17,243 nucleotides of DNA from Saonia sp964398035 (GTDB taxonomy: Bacteria; Bacteroidota; Bacteroidia; Flavobacteriales; Flavobacteriaceae). This document shows, one piece after another, positions 1-5,995 of the stretch; the stretch's first letter is position 1, and every line of letters starts with the position of its first letter. The translations under genes and the position numbers were made by a program. The stretch is taken from the NCBI GenBank assembly GCA_964398035.1, contig CAYNLI010000062.1, positions 1 through 17,243 on the forward strand. Direction: 5' to 3'. The notes below the pieces were generated by a model, which saw only the letters and a program-made list of their open reading frames with translations, was not told where the DNA came from and did not search any database.

Positions 1-112
1 ATCAGACTGGGGCAAAATATTAGCTATGTGTATACTACAATTTAATGTAGTTTATATTAAAATCCCTAGATTGGTTGGTTTGGTTGGAAAGGCTGCTTCG
101 GCAGCCTTTTTT
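1..112 (+). terminator. Intrinsic terminator of an upstream gene lying outside the window
   Basis: The hairpin AAAGGCTGC-TTCG-GCAGCCTTT at 88-109 has a stable TTCG tetraloop and runs into a T tract ending at 112, the classical form of a rho-independent terminator for the plus strand. The gene it ends must lie mostly before base 1. Its frame is not certain: plus-strand frames stop at 21-23 (the peptide ends in an aromatic Tyr, as outer-membrane barrels often do) and at 43-45. A weaker inverted repeat ACTACA/TGTAGT lies at 34-51. Nothing else is visible in 52-87 apart from a TTGGTTGGTTTGG low-complexity run. Confidence 0.75.
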
Positions 113-144
113 AGTTTACATTAGTAAAAACAATTGTGATTTAT

Positions 145-176
145 GTTGCCAGTATAAATTGTCCATACTACATTTG
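145..176 (+). promoter_or_regulatory. Bacteroidota-type promoter for the thiamin riboswitch transcript
   Basis: TACATTTG at 169-176 matches the Bacteroidota -7 consensus TAnnTTTG exactly. GTTG at 145-148 stands 20 bases upstream, in the expected -33 position. Transcription would begin near 182-184, immediately before the conserved TPP riboswitch core, which is the spacing expected for a riboswitch leader. The consensus is known from Flavobacterium and Bacteroides sigma-A work; use here is inferred. Confidence 0.55.
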
Positions 177-182
177 TACTCA

Positions 183-256
183 TCTCAAAGGGGTGCTGTA
201 AAAAGCTGAGATTATACCCAACGAACCTGAGCAGGTAATGCTGCTAAGGGAATGCG
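183..256 (+). ncRNA. TPP riboswitch (THI element)
   Basis: All the conserved blocks of the thiamin pyrophosphate riboswitch are present in order: GGGGTGC at 190-196, GCTGAGA at 205-211, TACCC at 215-219, GAACCTGA at 223-230, GTAATG flanked by GCAG and CTGC (231-244), and AGGGAA near 247-252. Pairings that can be drawn are GGGT with ACCC (P2), GCT with AGC (P3), CCT with AGG (P4) and GCAG with CTGC (P5). P1 is weak in this reading. TPP riboswitches turn thiamin synthesis and uptake genes off when TPP is abundant. No terminator follows the aptamer, so control is more likely at translation of the downstream receptor. Confidence 0.93.
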
Positions 257-278
257 TTAAACGCAACTTGGAATTTTT

Positions 279-338
279 ATGTTTCTATTGAAACGAAAAT
301 CATTTTTTAACAAGAATAATAGCCCCTTTTATTCGTAA
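279..338 (+). CDS. Possible 19-residue leader peptide in the riboswitch leader
   Basis: An ATG at 279 opens a 19-codon frame ending at TAA 336-338, 11 bases before the receptor's start codon. The peptide is basic and hydrophobic (MFLLKRKSFF at its start). A GGA lies about 8 bases upstream of the ATG. Its stop codon falls inside the 5' arm of the hairpin that covers the receptor start codon, so a ribosome finishing this frame could open that hairpin. Short open frames occur by chance in AT-rich leaders, so this is a hypothesis; conservation in related leaders would decide it. Confidence 0.3.
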   Translation: MFLLKRKSFFNKNNSPFYS

Positions 339-352
339 TTATTTTACGAATG
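330..352 (+). promoter_or_regulatory. Hairpin enclosing the start codon of the thiamin receptor
   Basis: ATTCGTAA at 331-338 pairs perfectly with TTACGAAT at 344-351 around the loop TTATT. A T-G pair at 330/352 would extend the stem over the whole ATG at 350-352. The start codon would then be sealed in an 8-9 bp stem. Such a structure would act as an on/off switch for translation initiation and may be the expression platform of the riboswitch; this is an inference from sequence only. Confidence 0.5.
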
Positions 353-2563
353 AAAACTATATTCACAACATTGGCTGTATTTGGCCTAACCATGGGCATA
401 TCTGCCCAAGAACAACAAACAGATTCTTTAAAAAGCAAAGCAATTGTATTGGATGAGGTATTGGTCTCGGCCATTCGTGTAACCAAAGAATCACCAGTTA
501 CTTTTTCCAACCTTAAAAAAGAAGAGTTCGCTAGCCGTAATTTAGGGCAAGACATTCCTATTCTTATGAACTTTTTACCTGGAGTAGTTACCACAACAGA
601 TGCAGGTGCAGGAGTGGGCTACACAGGAATACGGGTTCGTGGCAGTGATGCTACCCGTGTAAATGTGACTATCAACGGTATTCCTTATAATGATGCAGAA
701 TCTCAGGGTACATTTTGGGTAAACATGCCAGATTTTGCCTCATCTGTAGAAAGTTTACAATTGCAGCGAGGAGTGGGAACATCCACCAATGGCTCAGGAG
801 CTTTTGGTGCAAGCCTTAATCTTTTGACCGATGCAGTTTCTGAGAAAGCCTATGCCCAAATCTCCTCTTCAATAGGAAGCTACAATACATTGAGAAATAA
901 CATTAAGTTTAGCACTGGGTTATTGAATGACCACGTTGAAATCTCTGGCCGATTGTCACGTATAGCCTCGGATGGTTACATAGACAGGGCTTCTTCTAAG
1001 CTACAATCATACTTTTTACAAGGTGCTTATAAGGATGATAATACTTTATTGAAAGCATTACTTTTTGGCGGGCATGAAATTACATATCAAGCTTGGTATG
1101 GTACGCCCTTGGCTAGAATAAATAATGACGAAGCAGGAATAGAACAGTTTATTACAGATAATTTTCTTTCTGATGCAGAAGCCAATAATCTTCGTAACTC
1201 GGATAGACGGTATAATTACTATACCTATGAAAACGAAGAGGACAATTATAAGCAAGACCATGTCCAATTGCTTTGGAATCAGAAAATTTCTGAAAGCTGG
1301 AGTACCAATATTGCGTTGCATTATACAAATGGTAGAGGATACTTTGAGCAATATAAAGTAGAGGATGATTTTTCTACCTATGGTTTTACACCTATAAATG
1401 TTGATGGTGAGGAAGTAAATACCACAGATGTAATTCGCCGTCGCTGGCTGGACAATGATTTTTATGGAGCAGTTTTTTCAGCTAATTATACCAATGAAAA
1501 ATTAAACCTGATTCTAGGTGGAGGATGGAACACTTATGAGGGAAGCCACTTTGGGGAAGTTATTTGGGCTCGTTTTGCTGGCAATAGCAGTATAAGGGAT
1601 AGGTACTATGATAATGATTCTAAAAAAACGGACTTTAATCTATATGCCAAAGCCAATTATAAAATAGATGAACAATGGAGCTTGTTTGGTGATTTACAGT
1701 ATAGAACTGTTGGGTACAGTGCCAATGGGGAGGACACAGGTTTGGTAGATGACACTTTTGATTTCTTTAATCCAAAAGCAGGTATTATCTATGATGTGAA
1801 TCAAAAGAATAACTTCTATTTCTCTTATGCAGTAGCCAATAGAGAACCTAACAGAAATGATTATGAAAATGGAAACCCAAAATCAGAAAAATTAAATGAT
1901 TTTGAATTGGGATGGCGTTATATTTCTCCAGATGTCCAAATTAATACCAACGTGTACTACATGAACTATAAAGACCAATTGGTGTTGACGGGTGAATTGA
2001 ATGATGTTGGCGCGCCTCTAAGAGAAAATGTTGGTGATAGCTATAGAATTGGATTGGAGATTGATGCCAATGTCCAATTGGGAAACAAGTTTGTTTGGAG
2101 GCCCAATATTGCATTGAGCACGAATAAAAATGTAGATTTTGTATTTCAGCGTGATGGTGTTTTACAAGATTTGGGAGATACGGACATTGCCTTTTCCCCA
2201 AGTATTGTTGCAGGGAATATATTTACCTATATCCCTAAGAAAAATATACAATTATCTGTACTAACAAAGCTTGTGGGCAAGCAATATATGGGTAATATAG
2301 ATGCCAAAAGTTCAGCCTTGGAAGCATATTCTCAAACTGATTTTAATGTGCAGTATAAAATTAAGACAAACTCTTTTATAAAAAGTATAGTGCTATCTGG
2401 TTTGGTCAATAATATATTTAATAAAGAATATGTGTCCAACGGTTATTTCTTCACCTATGATGATACATGGTCCGTTGCTGACCAAACCACAACTATTGAA
2501 GGAGCTGGTTATTATCCGCAAGCGGGAACTAATTTTTTACTGGGAGCTGTTTTTAATTTTTAG
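350..2563 (+). CDS. TonB-dependent outer-membrane receptor, probable thiamin transporter
   Basis: A 737-residue TonB-dependent receptor that imports a substrate across the outer membrane using energy passed on by TonB-ExbBD. Residues 1-19 are a signal peptide ending in SAQ. A TonB-box-like LDEVLVSA lies at 35-42 and the plug domain spans roughly 45-165 with GIRVRGSD and LQLQRGVGTSTNGSGAFG. The remainder is a 22-strand-type beta barrel ending in Phe (GAVFNF), the usual outer-membrane insertion signal. It lacks the N-terminal carboxypeptidase-like domain of SusC-type receptors. The TPP riboswitch directly upstream points to thiamin or a thiamin precursor as substrate, in line with the THI-regulated receptors described in Bacteroides and Porphyromonas. 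No pnuT or thiamin kinase gene follows: the next gene is convergent, so this is a one-gene transcript ending at 2583-2620. The first in-frame ATG is used; there is no clear Shine-Dalgarno site, which is normal for the phylum. Confidence 0.92.
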   Translation: MKTIFTTLAVFGLTMGISAQEQQTDSLKSKAIVLDEVLVSAIRVTKESPVTFSNLKKEEFASRNLGQDIPILMNFLPGVVTTTDAGAGVGYTGIRVRGSDATRVNVTINGIPYNDAESQGTFWVNMPDFASSVESLQLQRGVGTSTNGSGAFGASLNLLTDAVSEKAYAQISSSIGSYNTLRNNIKFSTGLLNDHVEISGRLSRIASDGYIDRASSKLQSYFLQGAYKDDNTLLKALLFGGHEITYQAWYGTPLARINNDEAGIEQFITDNFLSDAEANNLRNSDRRYNYYTYENEEDNYKQDHVQLLWNQKISESWSTNIALHYTNGRGYFEQYKVEDDFSTYGFTPINVDGEEVNTTDVIRRRWLDNDFYGAVFSANYTNEKLNLILGGGWNTYEGSHFGEVIWARFAGNSSIRDRYYDNDSKKTDFNLYAKANYKIDEQWSLFGDLQYRTVGYSANGEDTGLVDDTFDFFNPKAGIIYDVNQKNNFYFSYAVANREPNRNDYENGNPKSEKLNDFELGWRYISPDVQINTNVYYMNYKDQLVLTGELNDVGAPLRENVGDSYRIGLEIDANVQLGNKFVWRPNIALSTNKNVDFVFQRDGVLQDLGDTDIAFSPSIVAGNIFTYIPKKNIQLSVLTKLVGKQYMGNIDAKSSALEAYSQTDFNVQYKIKTNSFIKSIVLSGLVNNIFNKEYVSNGYFFTYDDTWSVADQTTTIEGAGYYPQAGTNFLLGAVFNF

Positions 2564-2582
2564 TATTATTATAAACTATAAT

Positions 2583-2620
2583 AAAAGGATAGCATTATAA
2601 TCTTATAGCGCTATCCTTTT
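2583..2620 (+). terminator. Terminator behind the thiamin receptor, usable from both sides
   Basis: AAAAGGATAGC at 2583-2593 pairs with GCTATCCTTTT at 2610-2620 around a 16-base AT-rich loop. Because the stem ends in an A tract on one side and a T tract on the other, it can terminate both the receptor transcript and the convergent lipoprotein transcript. Confidence 0.8.
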
Positions 2621-2645
2621 ATGCAAAAAAGACTTATTTCTTTAA

Positions 2646-2662
2646 TGTTACAAATTGTAACA
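2646..2662. repeat. Perfect 17-bp palindrome TGTTACAAATTGTAACA
   Basis: Two 8-bp arms, TGTTACAA and TTGTAACA, surround one A. The form resembles an operator for a dimeric regulator. It lies between two convergent genes, an unusual place for an operator, and has no T tract on either side, so it is a poor terminator. A partial relative, TGTTACAATCTAGTAAC, occurs at 8596-8612 in the tag / thioredoxin divergent promoter. Function unknown. Confidence 0.5.
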
Positions 2663-2682
2663 AAACCTATTAATCTTTTTTC

Positions 2683-2706
2683 AAAAAACCTTAATTTCAA
2701 AAGGTT
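2683..2706 (-). terminator. Weak terminator for the Rieske-like lipoprotein gene
   Basis: On the minus strand AACCTT and AAGGTT form a 6-bp stem with an 8-base loop, followed by six T residues (the A run at 2683-2688). It lies about 95 bases past the lipoprotein stop codon. The low G+C makes the hairpin weak; the stronger one at 2583-2620 backs it up. Confidence 0.35.
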
Positions 2707-2798
2707 GAAAATAATAAACAAAATGGCTGAGGGAAAAGTATTAAAATTTGTTTTGCCTAATTTTCTAAAGTTCATTTTAAGTTTGGTTTTGTTGTTGG

Positions 2799-3236
2799 TT
2801 AATTGGAAATGGATACGGTATTGCCACCAAAAGTTGTATGGTATTCCAGCATATCATAATAACGGTTGCCATCATCTGGGCGATTTAATTGTTGTCCTGT
2901 AAATAAGCTATATTCATATTCTTCACAGAAGCATACCGCAGTTTGTCCGTTGAGGTCCATGGTGGAACAAGAATTGGGTGCATGGTTAGGGCAACTGGCT
3001 TCAAAAGCCCTGAATGTATTAAAACCTGTGTTGATGATAAAAACACCACGGGTACCCACAGTTTGGTTGCCAATAAAAACGGCATTTCCAGTATTGGTCA
3101 ATGGACTGTATAGCGGTAGGTTAAGGTTTACATCAAATCTAAAACCTATTTCTTGTAAATAGGGATTACGATTAGTTCTGTCATTACTACAAGACAGTAG
3201 TAAAACACCAATTATGATATAGTATAAACCCTTCAT
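2799..3236 (-). CDS. Rieske-like lipoprotein with incomplete cluster ligands
   Basis: A 145-residue protein beginning MKGLYYIIIG. Residues 1-15 are a lipoprotein signal and the lipobox LLSC puts the lipidated cysteine at 16. The ATG at 3236 is preferred over one 14 codons upstream because only it gives a well-formed lipoprotein signal. The C-terminal half resembles a Rieske [2Fe-2S] fold, with CPNH near 82-85, a further Cys at 90, and CFCEEYEYSLFTGQ from 102. Canonical Rieske proteins use C-x-H and C-x-x-H; here the second motif is C-x-C-E-E-Y, without histidine. The protein may therefore have lost the cluster, or bind it or another metal differently. It probably sits on the periplasmic side of a membrane. 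It is transcribed alone, divergent from greA and convergent with the thiamin receptor. The Rieske assignment is by motif memory and should be treated as moderate. Confidence 0.7.
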   Translation of the reverse strand: MKGLYYIIIGVLLLSCSNDRTNRNPYLQEIGFRFDVNLNLPLYSPLTNTGNAVFIGNQTVGTRGVFIINTGFNTFRAFEASCPNHAPNSCSTMDLNGQTAVCFCEEYEYSLFTGQQLNRPDDGNRYYDMLEYHTTFGGNTVSISN

Positions 3237-3286
3237 GTTGTGGATTGTATTTAACAAATGAACCACAAATTTGAGCAAAAAATATT

Positions 3287-3294
3287 TATATTTG
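3287..3294 (+). promoter_or_regulatory. Promoter -7 element of greA
   Basis: TATATTTG matches the Bacteroidota -7 consensus TAnnTTTG. A TTTG lies at 3270-3273, but the 13-base spacer is shorter than the usual 19-21, so the -33 part is poor. The predicted start of transcription lies just in front of the leader hairpin at 3299-3322. Confidence 0.4.
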
Positions 3295-3298
3295 TACT

Positions 3299-3322
3299 AA
3301 ATCCTCTTCAAAAAGGGGATTT
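3299..3322 (+). promoter_or_regulatory. Leader hairpin of greA, attenuator-like
   Basis: AAATCCTC at 3299-3306 pairs with GGGGATTT at 3315-3322 (one T-G pair) around the loop TTCAAAAA, and TTTTG follows. The structure would form at the very 5' end of the greA mRNA, 24 bases before the start codon. It could stabilise the message or act as a weak attenuator; the sequence alone cannot say which. Confidence 0.45.
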
Positions 3323-3346
3323 TTGTATTTATTTAACAATGAAGTC

Positions 3347-3823
3347 ATGAGTAACATTTCTTATTATACGGAGGAAGGCTTAAAACATTTGAGAGATGAG
3401 CTAAGCCAGCTTAAAGATATAGAGCGCCCAAAAGCATCACAAGCTATTGGAGAAGCGAGAGATAAAGGGGATTTGTCTGAAAATGCGGAATATGATGCCG
3501 CCAAGGAAGCCCAAGGATTATTGGAGCTTAGAATATCTAAAATGGATGAAACCTTGTCTAATGCAAGGTTAATAGATGAATCCCAATTGGATATGTCCAA
3601 AGTTTTGGTATTGTCCACTGTAAAATTGAAAAACCAAACCAATGGTATGGAAATGAAATATACTTTGGTTGCAGAAAGTGAGGCGGATTTAAAGACTGGA
3701 AAAATATCGGTAACTTCTCCTATAGGGAAAGGTCTTTTAGGAAAAGAGGTAGGTGATGTGGCTGAGATATCCGTTCCCAATGGCACGCTAAAATTTGATG
3801 TTTTAGAGATTACAAGGGATTAA
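3347..3823 (+). CDS. greA: Transcription elongation factor GreA
   Basis: GreA enters the secondary channel of stalled, backtracked RNA polymerase and stimulates cleavage of the 3' end of the transcript. The protein has 158 residues, the family's normal length, when started at ATG 3347; an upstream ATG at 3323 would add eight residues that the family lacks. The N-terminal coiled coil (about 8-75) carries the tip sequence GEARDKGDLSENAEYD, in which D42 and E45 match the two acidic residues that coordinate the catalytic magnesium in E. coli GreA. The C-terminal FKBP-like domain includes TSPIGKGLLGKEVGD. The HIT-family gene follows after 68 bases, separated by a strong terminator-like hairpin; the greA-HIT pairing is common in Bacteroidota. 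Its own promoter and leader hairpin lie at 3287-3322. Confidence 0.97.
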   Translation: MSNISYYTEEGLKHLRDELSQLKDIERPKASQAIGEARDKGDLSENAEYDAAKEAQGLLELRISKMDETLSNARLIDESQLDMSKVLVLSTVKLKNQTNGMEMKYTLVAESEADLKTGKISVTSPIGKGLLGKEVGDVAEISVPNGTLKFDVLEITRD

Positions 3824-3846
3824 TAACTTAATAAAGTTTTATATTT

Positions 3847-3874
3847 AATCCCATCAATATTGATGGGATTTTTT
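3847..3874 (+). terminator. Terminator between greA and the HIT-family gene
   Basis: AATCCCATCA at 3847-3856 and TGATGGGATT at 3861-3870 form a perfect 10-bp stem with a 4-base ATAT loop followed by more T residues. The HIT start codon is only 17 bases further on, leaving no room for a promoter behind the hairpin. HIT is therefore expressed by read-through, or from a start in the TATATTTA just upstream, which would leave the hairpin in the 5' leader of its mRNA. Confidence 0.8.
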
Positions 3875-3891
3875 ATTCTAAGAAAGAAAGT

Positions 3892-4284
3892 ATGCCAAGT
3901 ATTTTTACTAAAATAATCAATGGAGAAATCCCTTGTTACAAAATAGCAGAAGATGATGATTTCTTTGCTTTTCTAGATGTAAACCCCAATGCCAAGGGAC
4001 ATACTCTGTGTATTCCAAAAAAGGAAGTGGATAGAATCTTGGACTTGGATGAAGAAACATATTTGGGCCTTATGACGTTTTCTAGAAAAGTAGGCAAGGC
4101 CATTGAAAATGCTATTGATTGTAAGCGAGTGGGGATAACAGTAATTGGCTTGGAAGTACCACACGTACATGTGCACTTAATTCCTCTAAACAGTATGAAA
4201 GATGCTACGTTTCAACATAAAACGCCACTTGAAAAAGAAGATTTTTTAGAAATCGCAGAGAAAATTCGCTCTAAAATTAAATAG
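3892..4284 (+). CDS. HIT-family (histidine triad) nucleotide hydrolase or transferase
   Basis: A 130-residue HIT-domain protein of the Hint type. These proteins hydrolyse or transfer the nucleotide part of substrates such as adenosine 5'-phosphoramidates and act as soluble cytoplasmic dimers. The signature His-phi-His-phi-His is at H91, H93 and H95 (HVHVHLIP), with H93 the expected nucleophile. The N-terminal IFTKIINGEIPCYKI and the central GHTLCIPKKEVDRI are typical of the family. The stretch before the triad reads GLEVPHVH, rather shorter than the usual NxGxxxGQxVPHxH, so the loop holding the phosphate may differ. The ATG at 3892 has AGAAAG shortly upstream. It follows greA and is convergent with the zinc-ribbon gene. 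The physiological substrate is unknown. Confidence 0.95.
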   Translation: MPSIFTKIINGEIPCYKIAEDDDFFAFLDVNPNAKGHTLCIPKKEVDRILDLDEETYLGLMTFSRKVGKAIENAIDCKRVGITVIGLEVPHVHVHLIPLNSMKDATFQHKTPLEKEDFLEIAEKIRSKIK

Positions 4285-4286
4285 GT

Positions 4287-4318
4287 CTTTCTTACCTCCT
4301 TGTAAGGAGGGATTAAAG
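4287..4318. repeat. Intergenic hairpin CCTCCTTGTAAGGAGG between convergent genes
   Basis: CCTCCTT at 4295-4301 and AAGGAGG at 4304-4310 are exact inverse complements, flanked by CTTT (4287-4290) and AAAG (4315-4318), which also pair. It lies between the stop codons of the HIT gene (4284) and the zinc-ribbon gene (4327). There is no T tract, so it is not a typical terminator. From memory, very similar CCTCC...GGAGGG elements are scattered in flavobacterial intergenic regions; a genome-wide search would be needed to prove that here. Confidence 0.5.
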
Positions 4319-4326
4319 GATGTGTT

Positions 4327-4683
4327 TTAAAATTTAATAAAACCCTCCAAGTAAGCATAGATGCCAGCACTTATTAAAGTAATCAAGACTAATGTCAATA
4401 TATAAAACAAGGTGGTATAACGAACTGTTGCTTTCTCTGGAACAACCATTTTTTGATAGTAGTCAAAAATCCGTTCAATATCCTCAGTCCATTTAACAGG
4501 ATAAATTACAGAATTACATTTATTGCATTTAATTTGATTGGATACTTCTCCCGTTACCCTGTGGTACAATTTACCATATTTGTGTTTTTGATAAAAGGAA
4601 AGTTTCATATCCTGATTAAAACACTCGGGACAATTGTTGGTCAAATCTGCTTCTTTAATTACTTCTAGTTTTTCTGTTGCCAT
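4327..4683 (-). CDS. Zinc-ribbon protein with one C-terminal membrane segment
   Basis: A 118-residue protein of unknown function. CPEC at 18-21 and CNKC at 53-56 form a four-cysteine zinc-ribbon-like pair in the N-terminal half. Between them is a basic, aromatic stretch (SFYQKHKYGKLYHR). A single hydrophobic helix lies at about 89-111 and there is no signal peptide, so the zinc ribbon probably faces the cytoplasm as a tail-anchored domain. The start codon is only 3 bases behind the stop of the histidine kinase gene, so the two are surely co-transcribed and perhaps work together. It may be a redox, metal or nucleic-acid sensor; nothing in the sequence tells which. Confidence 0.75.
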   Translation of the reverse strand: MATEKLEVIKEADLTNNCPECFNQDMKLSFYQKHKYGKLYHRVTGEVSNQIKCNKCNSVIYPVKWTEDIERIFDYYQKMVVPEKATVRYTTLFYILTLVLITLISAGIYAYLEGFIKF

Positions 4684-4686
4684 AAT

Positions 4687-5835
4687 CTAGGTATTTGTTT
4701 TTAAAGATATCTGCATAATGGTACCTTCTTTACTGGAGGAAAGTACTTTGATTTTACCTTTGTGGTATTCTTCCACAATTCTTTTTACCAAAGATAACCC
4801 AAGTCCCCAACCTCTTTTTTTAGAAGTGAAACCAGGAGTGAATATATTCTGAAAATTATTTTTTGGAATGCCTTGCCCTGTATCGGAAACAAGCACTTTT
4901 ACGTGGTTTCCATCAGGAACTATTTCAATAGAAATGCTGCCTTTCCCTTTCATGGCGTCTATTCCGTTTTTCACTAAATTTTCAATCGTCCAATTGTAAA
5001 GGGATTGGTTTAGCATAACAGGCATCTGTGATATTTTGGAATCAAAAGAAAAGTGAATCAATTTTGAACTCCTCAATTTAAGATAATCAAATGCTTTTTT
5101 TGTTTCCTCAACAATATCATGTTCTTCTAGTTTGGGCAAAGAGCCTATTTTGGAAAAACGTTCTGTAATGGTTTCTAACCGTGTAATATCCTTTTCTATT
5201 TCCTTGGTAATATTTGGGTTGATGCTTTCAGCCTTCAATAACTCGTTCCATCCTAAAAGTGAAGAAAGTGGCGTTCCAATTTGGTGCGCTGTTTCTTTTG
5301 CCATTCCTGCCCAAAGCTTGTTTTGTTCAGAAGCCTTATTTGTTTTAAAGAGGAAATAAATAACGGCACCAAACAAGAAAATAATTAATAACAGAGCAAT
5401 AGGATAATATTTTAATTTATTGAGCACTTCAGAATTACCATAATATAAAGTGGCCAAATGTTCTCCTTTATCCTCTATTAGAATGGGGTTGTTCTCACTT
5501 TCAAACTTCTTCATTATTTTCTCTATCCTTCCCTTGTTTTGTGAGATTTCTTTGGGCATATTGTTTACCCTAATAGAGCCGTCTTTGTTCACTAAAATCA
5601 TTGGGGTAGATGTATTGCTCTGGAAAACCATTAAAGTCAGGTTTCCTAATTCTGCTGTTGCAGATGACAATAATAGCTCAGATTGTGCTGTTGCCCAAAT
5701 TTCCATCTTATGGCGTTCCTCTTCCTTAAATTTTTTAAAAAAACTGTTGGTGTTCCATAGAATAAGGCTTACAATAACAAATACAGCTATTAATATAATA
5801 AAATTAGAAGTTTTCTTTTTTGGATTAAAGTTCAT
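4687..5835 (-). CDS. Membrane sensor histidine kinase without a neighbouring response regulator
   Basis: A 382-residue histidine kinase that should autophosphorylate and pass phosphate to an unlinked response regulator. A membrane segment at about 11-27, an extracytoplasmic sensor region of about 115 residues (28-143) and a second membrane segment at about 144-163 lead into the kinase core. The H-box is AKETAHQIGTPLSSLLGW with H184 as phosphorylation site. Next come the N-box (NLVKNGIDAMKG, from 286), the G1 box DTGQGIP (318-324) and the G2 box GWGLGLS (342-348). The HQIGTPL form of the H-box is common in Bacteroidota. No HAMP or PAS domain is evident and no response regulator is encoded in the window. 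The partner in the same operon is the zinc-ribbon membrane protein 3 bases downstream. A weak promoter (TATATTTA at 5855-5862 on the complement) precedes the ATG. Confidence 0.93.
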   Translation of the reverse strand: MNFNPKKKTSNFIILIAVFVIVSLILWNTNSFFKKFKEEERHKMEIWATAQSELLLSSATAELGNLTLMVFQSNTSTPMILVNKDGSIRVNNMPKEISQNKGRIEKIMKKFESENNPILIEDKGEHLATLYYGNSEVLNKLKYYPIALLLIIFLFGAVIYFLFKTNKASEQNKLWAGMAKETAHQIGTPLSSLLGWNELLKAESINPNITKEIEKDITRLETITERFSKIGSLPKLEEHDIVEETKKAFDYLKLRSSKLIHFSFDSKISQMPVMLNQSLYNWTIENLVKNGIDAMKGKGSISIEIVPDGNHVKVLVSDTGQGIPKNNFQNIFTPGFTSKKRGWGLGLSLVKRIVEEYHKGKIKVLSSSKEGTIMQISLKTNT

Positions 5836-5929
5836 CCGGTTGGGTAATTGATTTTAAATATAACTTAAATTGCTCAAAGATGTTGTGTTTGGTGATAAAC
5901 CAAAGGGTTTAATTACCCACAATTTTGTT

Positions 5930-5937
5930 TACATTTG
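5930..5937 (+). promoter_or_regulatory. Promoter -7 element of the methyltransferase operon
   Basis: TACATTTG is identical to the -7 box in front of the thiamin riboswitch and matches TAnnTTTG. A TTTA at 5908-5911 stands 18 bases upstream as an imperfect -33 element. Transcription would begin about 50 bases before the methyltransferase ATG and probably also carry the DUF3127 gene. Confidence 0.5.
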
Positions 5938-5995
5938 TCACCTATGGCAAGGATACTTTTTTAAGCCCTTAAAAGAAAGTCATGTAAGAAGTAAA

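Noticed and set aside
2621..2902. A 93-codon plus-strand frame starting directly after the receptor's terminator
   Set aside because: It starts on the terminator's last base, contains low-complexity AT-rich residues and its 3' half is antisense to the lipoprotein gene; no family resemblance.
3237..3278. 14-residue extension of the Rieske-like lipoprotein
   Set aside because: It would put the signal peptide and lipobox too far from the N-terminus.
3270..3294. Shared TTTGAGCAA...TATATTT pattern in the promoters of greA and the histidine kinase (5855-5878, complement)
   Set aside because: The spacers differ (13 and 12) and the match is short; chance similarity in AT-rich DNA is likely.
3323..3346. 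Earlier ATG for greA
   Set aside because: It would add eight residues to a protein that already has the family's 158-residue length from 3347.
5870..5995. A 42-residue N-terminal extension of the methyltransferase from TTG 5870
   Set aside because: It spans the TACATTTG promoter box and does not resemble methyltransferases; ATG 5996 fits better.
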